From contig DWWS01000006.1 of the NCBI GenBank assembly GCA_019119595.1, forward strand, positions 62,001 through 126,000: a stretch of DNA of 64,000 bases, in the 5' to 3' direction. The DNA comes from Candidatus Eisenbergiella merdavium (GTDB lineage: Bacteria > Bacillota > Clostridia > Lachnospirales > Lachnospiraceae). A program made the translations under genes and the position numbers. The notes below the pieces were generated by a model. That model was given only the letters and a program-made list of their open reading frames with translations. It made no database searches and was not told where the DNA came from. Shown piece after piece: positions 42,779 to 51,691 of this stretch; position 1 is the first letter of the stretch, and every line of letters starts with the position of its first letter.

Positions 42779-45307
42779 ATGTATTTAACTGGAAATGAAG
42801 TGAGAAAAAAGGAAAGCTTTAATCTGGACTGGTATTTTTGTCATGAAAGGGACGCCGCCTGCAAGGAGAGGCAGGGGGGAAGGCCTGTATTGGAAAAAGG
42901 GGACAAAGGGCTGCGTCCGGTGAAGCTGCCTCATGACTGGAGCCTGGACTATCCCTTTTCACAGGATGCGGTCTCCTGCGGCTCCGGCGGGTATGCGGAA
43001 ACGGGAACCGGGTGGTACCGGAAGGTATTCCGCGTGGCTCCGGAGGCGGTGAGGGAAGGACGGGTGATCCTGCGCTTTGACGGCGCGTACATGCTCGCGC
43101 GGGTATGGCTGAACGGAACGGAGCTTGGCCGCCATGTGTACGGATACACGCCCTTTGAATGGGATGTGACCGGGCTTCTGAAGGCGGACGGAGAGGAAAA
43201 TATTGTGGAGGTGGAGGTGGACAATTCCGCCCAGCCCAATTCCCGCTGGTATTCCGGCTCCGGAATCACAAGAGATGTGTGGCTGATCGGTGTAAGGCCC
43301 GTACATATCGCCTCCTATGGCGTCTTCGTACGATGTGAGGATGTGACGGAGGAGGAGGCCGCTCTGGTCGTGGAAACCAGGGTGGCAGGGACGGGTGCCG
43401 GAGCGGACGGAAGAGTGTGTGTGAAGAGCTGCGTTTATGCGCCGGCCGGAGCCCTGTGCGCGGAGGCGGAAACGGCTGAAGCTCAGAAGGCGGCGTCCTC
43501 CGAAGGAGCGGGCGCGACCGGGAAAACGGCTGTTCCCGGTGAAACAGCAGTGTCCGAAAAAACAGCCGAAGAAGAGCAGACATTTGTCCAGAGAATCCGA
43601 ATAGCCTCTCCCGCTCTCTGGTCCGCTCAGCACCCCTTTCTGTATCAGGTAAAGGTCAGCGTATGGACGGATGGAGAAAAGCAGGATGAGGTGATCGTTC
43701 CAGCCGGAATCCGCAGCGTTTTCTTTGACAGTGAAAAGGGCTTCCTGATCAACGGAAGGCGTGAAAAGCTGAACGGTGTATGCGTGCACCACGACGGCGG
43801 AAGCATGGGAGCGGCGGTGCCGGCGCAGATCTGGGAAAGGCGGCTGGAGAAGCTGAAAAGCATGGGGGTGAACGCCGTGCGCATGTCCCACAACCCGCCG
43901 GATCCCGCCCTGCTTGAGCTCTGTGACCGGATGGGCTTTTATGTGATGGACGAGGCCTTTGACGAGTGGCGCATCCTGAAGGGAAAGGAGCTTGGGAGCA
44001 ATACCCATGAGAGCCGCGGATATTCGGAATGGTTTGAGGAATGCCATGAGGAGGATCTGACCGTCATGCTGCTGCGGGACAGGAATCATCCCTGCATCGT
44101 GATCTGGAGCATTGGAAACGAGGTGCCGGACCAGACGGCTCCGGAAGGATATCTGACGGCAAGGAGCCTGAAGGCGCTGTGCAAAAAGCTGGTTCCCGGC
44201 TGCTTCGTAACCCAGGCCAACGATCAGATCTGCGCCGAGCCAAGGGCGGCAAGGGAGGAATTTCTGGATGAGCTTGATGTGGTGGGCTACAACTATGTTG
44301 GAAGGTGGCGCACAAGGGCCGAAACCCTGTATGACGACGACAAGCGAGCCCGTCCGGACCGCTGTGTGATCGGAACGGAGAACGGAGGGCTTGGAGGCGT
44401 ACGGGGAGAGTACAGCCTGCGCATGTCGGAGAATGCGGGCTGGTGGAAGCGGCCCTATTACAGCGCGCCTGTTGCGGTAGGAAAGCTGCTGCATTTTACC
44501 ATGGTGCATGACTACGTTGCCGGAGATTTCATGTGGACGGGTATCGATTATCTGGGCGAGGCGCATTGGCCGGCCCGCTCCGCCAGCGCAGGCGTGCTGG
44601 ATACCTGCGGCTTTGAGAAGGACAGCTTCTATTTTTATAAAAGCATATGGAAACGGGAGGAGCCCATGGTCCATCTGCTTCCGCACTGGAACCTGGACGT
44701 GGAGCAGGGAACCATCCTTCCGGTTTTGGGCTATACGAGCTGCGACAGCGCCGAGCTGTTTTTGAACGGAAAATCCTACGGAAGAAAGGCCTATGCTTAT
44801 CCGGACTATGGCATGACGGAGCGCTATGGACATTTTGACAGAGAGCCGGAGCCGGTGAATACGGACGATCTGTTTTTGAGCTGGGACGTTCCCTATGAGC
44901 CGGGCTGTATCGAGCTGGTGGGATACCGGGATGGAAAGGAAGCGGCCCGCCATACGGTGAGAACGGCGGGAAGGCCTGCCGTCCTCCGGGCCGCGTGCTA
45001 CAGGGAGAAGGCAAAAGCGGACGGGCAGGATGTGGCCCAGATCGAGATCTGGGTGGAGGATGAGGAAGGAAACTTCTGCCCTCAGTCCGACGCTCTGCTG
45101 AGCGTGTCCCTGGAAGGGCCGGCGGAGCTGATCGGTCTGGACAACGGAAACCCGGAGGGGAAGGAGAGCATGAGAGGAAAGCAGATGCACGCCTTCCACG
45201 GCCGCGCCCTTGCGGTGATCCGGTCTGCGAAGGAAGCAGGAGACGCGACGGTTTCCATCAGGGCTGAGGGGCTTGCGGAATGTGCCGTCAGGGTGACCTT
45301 TGCCTGA
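42779..45307 (+). CDS. Glycoside hydrolase family 2 (beta-galactosidase/beta-glucuronidase type)
   Basis: An 842-residue cytoplasmic enzyme: sugar-binding jelly roll (about residues 10-185), immunoglobulin-like domain, TIM barrel (about 310-610) and C-terminal beta domains. The acid/base is Glu448 in WSIGNEVPD and the probable nucleophile Glu534 in IGTENGG. VRMSHNPPDPALLELCDRMGF is the GH2 signature. Residues 225-265 are an Ala/Glu-rich low-complexity insertion in the second domain. It presumably cleaves the sugar imported by the adjacent transporter. It starts 50 bases after the LacI gene. Confidence 0.9.
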   Translation: MYLTGNEVRKKESFNLDWYFCHERDAACKERQGGRPVLEKGDKGLRPVKLPHDWSLDYPFSQDAVSCGSGGYAETGTGWYRKVFRVAPEAVREGRVILRFDGAYMLARVWLNGTELGRHVYGYTPFEWDVTGLLKADGEENIVEVEVDNSAQPNSRWYSGSGITRDVWLIGVRPVHIASYGVFVRCEDVTEEEAALVVETRVAGTGAGADGRVCVKSCVYAPAGALCAEAETAEAQKAASSEGAGATGKTAVPGETAVSEKTAEEEQTFVQRIRIASPALWSAQHPFLYQVKVSVWTDGEKQDEVIVPAGIRSVFFDSEKGFLINGRREKLNGVCVHHDGGSMGAAVPAQIWERRLEKLKSMGVNAVRMSHNPPDPALLELCDRMGFYVMDEAFDEWRILKGKELGSNTHESRGYSEWFEECHEEDLTVMLLRDRNHPCIVIWSIGNEVPDQTAPEGYLTARSLKALCKKLVPGCFVTQANDQICAEPRAAREEFLDELDVVGYNYVGRWRTRAETLYDDDKRARPDRCVIGTENGGLGGVRGEYSLRMSENAGWWKRPYYSAPVAVGKLLHFTMVHDYVAGDFMWTGIDYLGEAHWPARSASAGVLDTCGFEKDSFYFYKSIWKREEPMVHLLPHWNLDVEQGTILPVLGYTSCDSAELFLNGKSYGRKAYAYPDYGMTERYGHFDREPEPVNTDDLFLSWDVPYEPGCIELVGYRDGKEAARHTVRTAGRPAVLRAACYREKAKADGQDVAQIEIWVEDEEGNFCPQSDALLSVSLEGPAELIGLDNGNPEGKESMRGKQMHAFHGRALAVIRSAKEAGDATVSIRAEGLAECAVRVTFA

Positions 45308-45333
45308 GAAAACGCTTCGGAACGGAGGTTAAA

Positions 45334-46383
45334 ATGGATAAGGTATTGGGGATCGTATATGCTTATGACGTAAAGGACGCTTACCAGGAGATCCTGGAGC
45401 TTGGGTTTTCCTGGATGCGGATGGGGATCTGCTTCCCCTGGAAGGATCGGATGTTCGGAACGCTGAGCGAAGCCTATCTGCGGGACAGGGAGCAGATGGA
45501 AAGGGCACACGGCGCCGGCATTCAGATCATGCCCTCCACGCCGGGAATGGGCGGATTTTATTATGATGAAAAGAAAAAGGAAACCAGGTATCAGGACGCC
45601 TGGCCGGATTTTGTAGGAGAAAAGGGAACGGAGGAATATTACAGAAACGTGGCGGACACCTGCGCCTTTATCTGCCGTGACTTAAAGGGGATCGCCGGAA
45701 ATCTGTGGCAGTGTATGAATGAAATCGACATACCCACGTTTTCCGGGAGCTACAGTGTGGATGTCACCACGAAAACGGCGAGGGCCAGCGCGGAAGGGAT
45801 CGTAAGGGAGAATCCGGAGGCGAGATGCGGGATCAATCTGTCCCGGTATCATGAGGAAGGATTGAAGGTGGCGGATCTGGTCTACGCCCCCGGCCACAAA
45901 TTCGGCTATATCGGCGACGATCAGTATTTTGGCTCCTGGCAGGGAAAAACGGTGGAAAGCTGGAATGATGTGATCGAAGCGCTGTATGCGCGCTATCAGC
46001 TTCCGGTGCTGGCGAATGAATGGGGCTATTCCTCCGGCGGGGCGGTGAAGGAAGTAAGGCCGGATCCGTCTGTCCTTCCGGAAGGGATTCCGGACGTCTG
46101 TTATGAAAAGAGCTGGTTCCATGCGGTGGAGGGAGGTCATACCGAAGAGGTGCAGGCCAGGTATCTGCGCCGGGGACTGCAGATTTTTGCGGAAAATCCC
46201 CATGTGCTCGGAAGCTTTCTGTTCTGCTTTCAGGATGCGCGCCATTGCTACCACTGCGGCGCGTCGGACTGCCCGTCGGAGTGCTGGTGGGGAATTGTGG
46301 ATGTGAACGGAAAACCAAAGAAAGCATACCAGGCGGTAAAGGAAGCGATCCGCGAGTATTACAGGAACGAAAAAGAAGCTTGA
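45334..46383 (+). CDS. Glycosidase-like TIM-barrel protein, clan GH-A type
   Basis: A 349-residue protein that I cannot place in a named family. It has the two clan GH-A signatures: an Asn-Glu at the end of strand 4 (WQCMNEIDIPT, Glu130) and a Glu at the end of strand 7 (VLANEWGYSS, Glu229), at a spacing normal for retaining glycosidases. There is no signal peptide. It follows the GH2 gene by 26 bases with SD GGAGG, so it likely processes the same substrate. Confidence 0.65.
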   Translation: MDKVLGIVYAYDVKDAYQEILELGFSWMRMGICFPWKDRMFGTLSEAYLRDREQMERAHGAGIQIMPSTPGMGGFYYDEKKKETRYQDAWPDFVGEKGTEEYYRNVADTCAFICRDLKGIAGNLWQCMNEIDIPTFSGSYSVDVTTKTARASAEGIVRENPEARCGINLSRYHEEGLKVADLVYAPGHKFGYIGDDQYFGSWQGKTVESWNDVIEALYARYQLPVLANEWGYSSGGAVKEVRPDPSVLPEGIPDVCYEKSWFHAVEGGHTEEVQARYLRRGLQIFAENPHVLGSFLFCFQDARHCYHCGASDCPSECWWGIVDVNGKPKKAYQAVKEAIREYYRNEKEA

Positions 46384-46482
46384 AAAATGACGGGTTCCGC
46401 GTTAGAGTAGGAAAGGAAATTCTCAAGAGAAAAAAGGTTTCCCCATCGGCGCTGTGCCGGTATGGGAACGAGGAGACAGCTT

Positions 46483-47553
46483 ATGAATAACGCGGAGAAA
46501 CGTATGAGCAGAACGGGCGTAGTGTTTGGCTGCGCCCTGATCTGCTGCTTTTTATGGGGGAGCGCCGCCCCAAGCATCAAGATCGGCTATCGGCTGTTTG
46601 ATATTGCGGCGGACGACAGCATGGCGCAGCTTGTGTTTGCCGGCATGCGTTTTATGCTGGCCGGGATCATGGTCATTCTGGCGGGAACCCTGCTGAGCAG
46701 GAAGGAGGGAGGCGAAGGGCTGCTGAAGCCGGCAAGGACCTCCCTGCCTCTGATCCTGAAGCTTGCCATGGTGCAGACCGTGGCCCAGTATATCTTTTAT
46801 TATGTGGGCCTGGCGCACACCACCGGGGTCAAGGCGGCGGTCATCGGCGGCTCCAACGTGTTTCTTTCCATTTTCATCGCGGTGGCGGTCTTTCATATGG
46901 AAAAGCTCACGCCAAGGAAGCTGCTGGGCTGCGCGGCAGGCTTTGCGGGAGTGGTGATCATCAATGTTTCCGGAAAGGGAATCGATATGAGCGTATCCTT
47001 TTTGGGCGAGGGCTTTATCCTGCTTTCGTCGCTGAGCTACGCTCTTTCCTCCGGTCTGATCAAGAAATATTCCGCAAAGGAGAATCCGGTAGCATTAAGC
47101 GGCTATCAGTTCCTGTGCGGCGGGATCGTGCTCACCCTGACAGGACTTGCGGCGGGAGGCCGGGTGAAGCTGTCGGATGTGCCGGCCGGGGGCTGGGCGC
47201 TGCTCGGGTATATGGGCCTGATCTCCGCGGCCGCCTATACGCTGTGGGGGATCCTTCTGAAATACAATCCGGTAGCGCGGGTCGCCGTATTCGGCTTTAT
47301 GAACCCGGTGTTCAGCTTCCTGCTTTCCGCCCTGCTTCTGGGAGAGGGCAGCCAGGCTCTTGGCTGGTCTGCCCTTTCCGCTCTGGCGCTGGTATGCGCA
47401 GGCATTCTGATCGTTAATCTTCCGGAAGCACCGCTTCCGAATGCTCCGCTTCCGAATGGACCGCTTTCGAATACGTCGCTTCCGGGCGGACCTCTTCCGA
47501 ACGCCCCGCTTCCGGACGGCAGGAGCAGCCGGGAAAGGAAAAAGCAGGCATAG
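46483..47553 (+). CDS. EamA/DMT-family transporter
   Basis: A 356-residue protein with ten membrane helices in two EamA repeats (CALICCFLWGSAAPSIKIGY starts the first; the second starts at LGEGFILLSSLSYALSSG). It may export or import a small metabolite or sugar. The cytoplasmic tail carries six 5-residue repeats (APLPN-like) encoded by a 15-bp minisatellite. GAGGAGA precedes the ATG at 46483. Confidence 0.85.
   Translation: MNNAEKRMSRTGVVFGCALICCFLWGSAAPSIKIGYRLFDIAADDSMAQLVFAGMRFMLAGIMVILAGTLLSRKEGGEGLLKPARTSLPLILKLAMVQTVAQYIFYYVGLAHTTGVKAAVIGGSNVFLSIFIAVAVFHMEKLTPRKLLGCAAGFAGVVIINVSGKGIDMSVSFLGEGFILLSSLSYALSSGLIKKYSAKENPVALSGYQFLCGGIVLTLTGLAAGGRVKLSDVPAGGWALLGYMGLISAAAYTLWGILLKYNPVARVAVFGFMNPVFSFLLSALLLGEGSQALGWSALSALALVCAGILIVNLPEAPLPNAPLPNGPLSNTSLPGGPLPNAPLPDGRSSRERKKQA
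47428..47517 (+). repeat. 15-bp coding minisatellite, six units
   Basis: Six units encode APLPN, APLPN, GPLSN, TSLPG, GPLPN and APLPD at the C-terminus of the EamA protein. The period is exactly 15 bases. Confidence 0.88.
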
Positions 47554-47607
47554 CGGCGGGAGCGCCGCGCGTCGGCCGGGCCGGCCGGACAAGATCTGCC
47601 GTTTCGG

Positions 47608-48633
47608 TCAGTACAGCAGAGTCACATTCTCAATCTCATTTTCTATCACGTCAAACTGCCAGATGGAGCAGCCGGGTATCCGGTGCTCCGTCAGGTAATA
47701 ATGTCCGTCAAAGTTTCCCATATAATAGGGCGTTCCGCCGCCGACAAAATAAGAATAAATATCCTCATATTCTCCGGAGGCGAGGGAATGCAGGTCGTCC
47801 GTGCGCAGGATGGTGGCATAGTCCTGGCTTCCTGCAGCGTCCGTGGAGACGGTGATATAGTAATAATCCTGTATTTTCTCAAGCTGGATCATGCCCGCGA
47901 TTTCCGGTGTGACCGGGTATTCCTCCAGAATGGAAAGGTCGGAAAGCCGGGCCCGGATGATGGTGGAATTGCCGGAAACGAAATAGATCTCATCCTCCAT
48001 GATGGTAAAGGAGCGCACATAGACCCCGTTCAGCTTTTCCAGGCATCGGATCTCCTCCAGAACTGCCTGAGAGGAATCCGCAAGCCGCCGGAACACATAC
48101 AGCTCTCCCGTCATGGAGCTGTAGGCATAGAATCGTTCCGTCCTTTCGTCATAAACCACATAGTGAGGGCGGGTGCCGATGCCGGTAAATTCCTGGGTGA
48201 GAAGGAATGCGCCGTCTTTTTTCTCGAGCACCAGAATCCGGTCGTTTTCCGTATCATCCGCCAGGTAGATCGTCCCGTCTCCGGCAATGGTGTGGCCGCG
48301 CGCGATCCGGTCGGTCACCACCTGCCATTCGTTCAGGGGCCTCGTCAGGCTGTCGCTGCAGATGATCTGGTCGTGATAGGTGTCCACGATGAAATAATCC
48401 TCTCCGATCCTGGTGACGCAGGAAGGGACGCTGAGAGATGGATAGGGATTGCTTTCCGCCTGCGGCCGCGCGTCGGAGGCGGATACGCTTTCAGAGGCCC
48501 GTACATAGCCGGGACTTTTTATCCAAAAGGTCTTAAGCCCGGCCGCCGCGGCGGTCAGCAGAATACAGAACAGCGCAGCGCAGAGCAGTGCAGCGCGAAT
48601 CCGCGCAGAATGGAAAAACATTTTTTTCTTCAT
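47608..48633 (-). CDS. Membrane-anchored beta-propeller-like protein
   Basis: A 341-residue protein with an N-terminal membrane anchor or signal (about residues 12-35) and then repeated four-strand blades of about 45 residues, each with GxIYLADxxNDR- or YxISVSTD-like ends. It looks like an extracellular NHL/YncE-type propeller. Function is unknown; such proteins bind ligands or partner proteins at the cell surface. It is convergent with the EamA gene. GGAAAGG lies about 13 bases before the ATG. Confidence 0.6.
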   Translation of the reverse strand: MKKKMFFHSARIRAALLCAALFCILLTAAAAGLKTFWIKSPGYVRASESVSASDARPQAESNPYPSLSVPSCVTRIGEDYFIVDTYHDQIICSDSLTRPLNEWQVVTDRIARGHTIAGDGTIYLADDTENDRILVLEKKDGAFLLTQEFTGIGTRPHYVVYDERTERFYAYSSMTGELYVFRRLADSSQAVLEEIRCLEKLNGVYVRSFTIMEDEIYFVSGNSTIIRARLSDLSILEEYPVTPEIAGMIQLEKIQDYYYITVSTDAAGSQDYATILRTDDLHSLASGEYEDIYSYFVGGGTPYYMGNFDGHYYLTEHRIPGCSIWQFDVIENEIENVTLLY

Positions 48634-48693
48634 AAATGTTCGATTACCTTTCCGGGACGCTCATCTGAACCGAAGGGAAGCGTCCATATCCAT

Positions 48694-48702
48694 AGTATAT
48701 CA
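48694..48702 (-). promoter_or_regulatory. Possible extended -10 promoter for the propeller gene
   Basis: Minus strand TGATATACT, 60 bases before the ATG, without a clear -35. The leader contains GGACGC/GCGTCC (48655-48687). Confidence 0.35.
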
Positions 48703-48753
48703 CAGAAAATGTGGGGGCGGTATAAGTTCGGCCGAAGTCTGTTATGTCTGTTT

Positions 48754-48935
48754 AATAGATGGTTACAGTTCACTCGTCCGCCAGAACCAGGCAGATGTCG
48801 TGCTTGCACGAACAGATGACTGGCTCTGAGCGGACGAAGGGAGCGCCCGTTTATGCGCAAAGGGAGCTGCGGAGCAGCGGAAAGCGCGTAAGCGCGGTTT
48901 TGCGAATGGCGCGGAGTGAACTGTAACAATAGATG
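48754..48935. mobile_element. 166-bp MITE with 14-bp terminal inverted repeats and 8-bp target duplication
   Basis: The element 48762-48927 begins GTTACAGTTCACTC and ends with its exact reverse complement. It is flanked on both sides by AATAGATG (48754-48761 and 48928-48935). An internal inverted repeat CGTCCGC/GCGGACG (48776-48782 with 48830-48836) folds the left part. No coding capacity. An 8-bp duplication fits IS256-, ISL3- or hAT-like transposases; no matching transposase is in the window. Confidence 0.85.
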
Positions 48936-48976
48936 ACTGAAAAACCAAGTTACTTCTTTAAGCGAATGGAAATTCA

Positions 48977-48985
48977 TGATACAAT
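48977..48985 (+). promoter_or_regulatory. Possible extended -10 promoter for mscL
   Basis: TGATACAAT, 75 bases before mscL and 42 bases after the MITE edge; the -35 region (TTTAAG at 48957) is weak. Confidence 0.35.
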
Positions 48986-49059
48986 GAAAACAGAGGGAGG
49001 GCGCCGGGGTGCTTCCCGGCATTCCGGGGCCTTACAAAAGAGAAACGGAGGAGATAGAA

Positions 49060-49521
49060 GTGAAGAAATTTCTGAAGGAGTTTGAAACCTTTATCATGCG
49101 GGGCAATGTGATCGATATGGCCGTCGGTGTCATCGTCGGCGCGGCCTTTCAGGCCATCGTCAGCTCCCTGGTCAACGACGTGATCTCTCCCATCCTGGGG
49201 CTGGTGGCCAATATGGATCTGAGCTATCTGGTGCTGAAGGTCAATGATGTGGAGATCCGCTACGGCGCCTTTATCACGTCTGTGATCAATTTCCTGATCA
49301 TGGCCTTTGTGATTTTCCTGCTGGTGAAGCTGATCAACAAGATTTCAGAGCTCGGCTTTAAAAAGAAGGCGGAGGAGGAAGCTCCGTCTGCGCCGAAGAC
49401 CAAAATCTGCCCGTATTGTAAAAGCGAGATCCCGATTGATGCGGTAAAGTGCTGCCACTGCACCTCTGACCTGACGGAGGAGACGCAGGTGGAGGAACAG
49501 GTGGAGAAGCCGGAAGACTGA
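49060..49521 (+). CDS. mscL: Large-conductance mechanosensitive channel with C-terminal zinc-ribbon-like motif
   Basis: A 153-residue channel that opens under osmotic downshift. The pore helix region NVIDMAVGVIVGAAFQAIVSSLV and second helix INFLIMAFVIFLLVKLIN are intact. After a normal MscL end (about residue 105) comes CPYC...CCHC (Cys117, Cys120, Cys131, Cys134), spaced like a zinc ribbon, then an acidic tail. The GTG start at 49060 has CGGAGGAGA 6 bases upstream. Confidence 0.92.
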   Translation: MKKFLKEFETFIMRGNVIDMAVGVIVGAAFQAIVSSLVNDVISPILGLVANMDLSYLVLKVNDVEIRYGAFITSVINFLIMAFVIFLLVKLINKISELGFKKKAEEEAPSAPKTKICPYCKSEIPIDAVKCCHCTSDLTEETQVEEQVEKPED

Positions 49522-49536
49522 TGTCCTGGAATAAAA

Positions 49537-49650
49537 TGCCGCCGTGCGGCGGCGGAAAAGGGAGGCGGAAGACGGCCCGGCCGTCTTCCTGGAAGAAGCG
49601 CCGAGGCGCTTCTTCCCTCTAAAAATTGTGCCGCCGTGCGGCGGCGGAAA
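49537..49650. repeat. Four-hairpin intergenic array
   Basis: H1 GCCGCC-GTGC-GGCGGC (49538-49553); H2 10-bp stem GGAAGACGGC/GCCGTCTTCC (49567-49589); H3 12-bp stem GGAAGAAGCGCC/GGCGCTTCTTCC (49591-49616); H4 identical to H1 (49630-49645). H1 and H4 lie in 22-base exact repeats (49537-49558 and 49629-49650). Only H3 is followed by a weak T/A-rich stretch. Confidence 0.85.
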
Positions 49651-49661
49651 GCGAGGAAGGT

Positions 49662-50282
49662 ATGAAGAGAGTGACGATCACCATCGGGAGAGAGTACGGG
49701 AGCGGAGGACATGAGGTTGGTGAAAAGCTGGCCGAGCGGCTGGGCTTTACCTTCCTTGACAGGATCATCCTGAATGAAATCTCAAAGAAAAGCGGGATCA
49801 GCGTGGAGGAGCTGATGAACCGGGACGAGGTTAAGGCGTCCCCTTTCCGCGAGTCTCTGATCCCCTATGATTTTGAATCGGAAAATCTGAACGAAAAGCT
49901 GTTTGACATGCAGGCGGACTTCATCCTGCATAAATCCAGAGAGGAGTCCTGCGTGGTGGTCGGGCGGTGCGCGGACGTGATCCTTGCCTATCAGGACGAT
50001 GTGGTGAACGTGTTCATCTATGCCAATATGGAGGACAAGATCAGGCGCATCAAGCGGATGTACCACCTGGGAGACCGGCAGAAGGCGGCCAAGCTGATCC
50101 GCAAGACGGAGAAGATCCGCAGAAACTACTATCAGTATTATACCGACGAGGTCTGGGGAGACAAGCGTAACAAGGCGCTGATGATCAATACCTCCCAGAC
50201 AGGAGTGGATGGGGCGGTGGAGCTGATCATCGCCTATCTGAGACTGAAGGGATATCTGGAGGAAGGAATACCGGCAGGGTAG
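49662..50282 (+). CDS. Cytidylate-kinase-like family protein
   Basis: A 206-residue P-loop-type kinase of the cytidylate-kinase-like family (not Cmk itself). TITIGREYGSGGHEVGEKLAERLG is the N-terminal nucleotide-binding segment, with the phosphate-binding GSGG, and VVVGRCADVIL and DKRNKALMINTSQTG are conserved later motifs. The phosphate acceptor is unknown. GAGGAAGG precedes the ATG. It follows the four-hairpin array. Confidence 0.85.
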   Translation: MKRVTITIGREYGSGGHEVGEKLAERLGFTFLDRIILNEISKKSGISVEELMNRDEVKASPFRESLIPYDFESENLNEKLFDMQADFILHKSREESCVVVGRCADVILAYQDDVVNVFIYANMEDKIRRIKRMYHLGDRQKAAKLIRKTEKIRRNYYQYYTDEVWGDKRNKALMINTSQTGVDGAVELIIAYLRLKGYLEEGIPAG

Positions 50283-50408
50283 GCCGGAGGAGAGCCGAAT
50301 ACCGTCGGGTAAGGCTCCTGACAGAATTCACAGGGAACGAGGGCGGCTCCTCAAAAAAGGCAGAAAAAGGAGGCCGGGAAAAAGGCCGGAAAGGAAAAGG
50401 GGAAAGAT

Positions 50409-50885
50409 ATGAGCGGCTTGGCTGGAACCAACGCGGTTGTGCAGGTTGGGTTTGTGGTAAAGGACATTTATGAAACAAAAAAGAAATGGGCACAGTTTCT
50501 TGGAGTGGAGGAGCCGCCCGTGGGTGATTCCGGAGAATATGCTGTTACCCGCACGCAGTATAAGGGTGAGGAAGCGCCGGGCGCGAAAAGTCTGCTTGCT
50601 TTTTTTAATTTTCCCGGTTTTCAGATCGAGCTGATCCAGCCGAACGAGGAGCCCTCCACCTGGCGCGAATTTTTGGATACGCATGGAGAAGGGGTGCATC
50701 ATCTCGCTTTTGAGGTCGGCGGCATGCGCATGGAGCAGGCCATAGAAAACTGCAGGGATTTTGGAATGACGCTGGAGCAGAAGGGGGAATACGCGGACGG
50801 AAGCGGCAGATATGCATATCTGTCCGCAGAGAAGGACTTGAAGGTGGCTGTCGAGCTCCTGGAAAGCGATCTGAAAAAGGGGTGA
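50409..50885 (+). CDS. VOC-superfamily protein, methylmalonyl-CoA-epimerase-like
   Basis: A 158-residue protein with two beta-alpha-beta-beta-beta modules. The second and third metal ligands of the epimerase group are visible (HH in GVHHLAFEV, Glu in VAVELLE), but the first, normally His in DHVGIAV, is replaced by Gln12 in VVQVGFVV. Metal binding and activity are therefore uncertain. No methylmalonyl-CoA mutase or other propionate gene is nearby. Confidence 0.78.
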   Translation: MSGLAGTNAVVQVGFVVKDIYETKKKWAQFLGVEEPPVGDSGEYAVTRTQYKGEEAPGAKSLLAFFNFPGFQIELIQPNEEPSTWREFLDTHGEGVHHLAFEVGGMRMEQAIENCRDFGMTLEQKGEYADGSGRYAYLSAEKDLKVAVELLESDLKKG

Positions 50886-50962
50886 TCGCAAGCCGGGCAT
50901 GGGACATTCCCGAAGCCGCATAGACTGGAAGCAGAAAAGATGATGAAGGAAAGGGCCGGTCT

Positions 50963-51640
50963 ATGCAGGAGCTGGTACAGAATATCATGAATCGTTTCGG
51001 TTATCCGGGGATTGGGCTTCTGATCCTTGTGGAAACCGTTTTTCCGCCGATCCCGTCGGAGGTGATCCTCACCTTCGGCGGATTTCTGACTACCTGCACG
51101 GAACTGACCGTCATGGGGGTGATCGCTTCCTCCACCATAGCTTCCCTGGCCGGGGCCTGGATCCTGTACGGGCTTGGGCGTCTGCTCAGCCCGAAGCGTC
51201 TGCAGGGCCTTGCCTCGGGAAAGCTGGCAAAGCGGCTCGGCTTTCAGGAAAAAGAGGTGGGGGACACCTTCGCCTGGTTTGAAAAAAAGGGAGAAAAAGC
51301 GGTTTTCTTTGGCAGGTGCGTGCCCATCATCCGGAGTCTGATCTCCATTCCGGCCGGGATGGCGGGCATGCGGGCAGGACGCTTCACCGCATTTACTCTG
51401 GCGGGCAGCCTGATCTGGGATACCATGCTGGTGCTGCTTGGCGCGATGGCGGGAGAATCCTGGGGCGTGATCATGGAATATACCGACGCCTATTCCGCCC
51501 TGGTGAAGCTCGGGGCCGCCACGGTCTGCGCCGTGGCGCTGATGCGTTTCTGGGGGGAATGCCGGAAGAAGGGAAAGGCCGGACGGGGAGGTCAGGACGG
51601 TAAAAAGGGAAATATCGGACAAAGGGAAAAGGCCAGATAA
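50963..51640 (+). CDS. DedA-family membrane protein
   Basis: A 225-residue protein of the DedA/SNARE-associated family, which includes undecaprenyl-phosphate and phospholipid flippases. The family motifs are ETVFPPIPSEVIL with the membrane-embedded Glu, FFGRCVPIIRSLISIPAGMAGM and a late GSLIWDTMLVLLG. The last 35 residues are a basic tail. It follows the VOC gene by 77 bases. Confidence 0.9.
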   Translation: MQELVQNIMNRFGYPGIGLLILVETVFPPIPSEVILTFGGFLTTCTELTVMGVIASSTIASLAGAWILYGLGRLLSPKRLQGLASGKLAKRLGFQEKEVGDTFAWFEKKGEKAVFFGRCVPIIRSLISIPAGMAGMRAGRFTAFTLAGSLIWDTMLVLLGAMAGESWGVIMEYTDAYSALVKLGAATVCAVALMRFWGECRKKGKAGRGGQDGKKGNIGQREKAR

Positions 51641-51691
51641 AAAATAATATTATAGAACTGAAAAATCAGAATTTGCACAGGAGAATGCATT

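Noticed and set aside
42959-45199. Very long minus-strand reading frame opposite the GH2 gene
   Set aside because: Long antisense frames are expected in GC-rich genes; there is no SD or domain, and the plus strand has full GH2 motifs.
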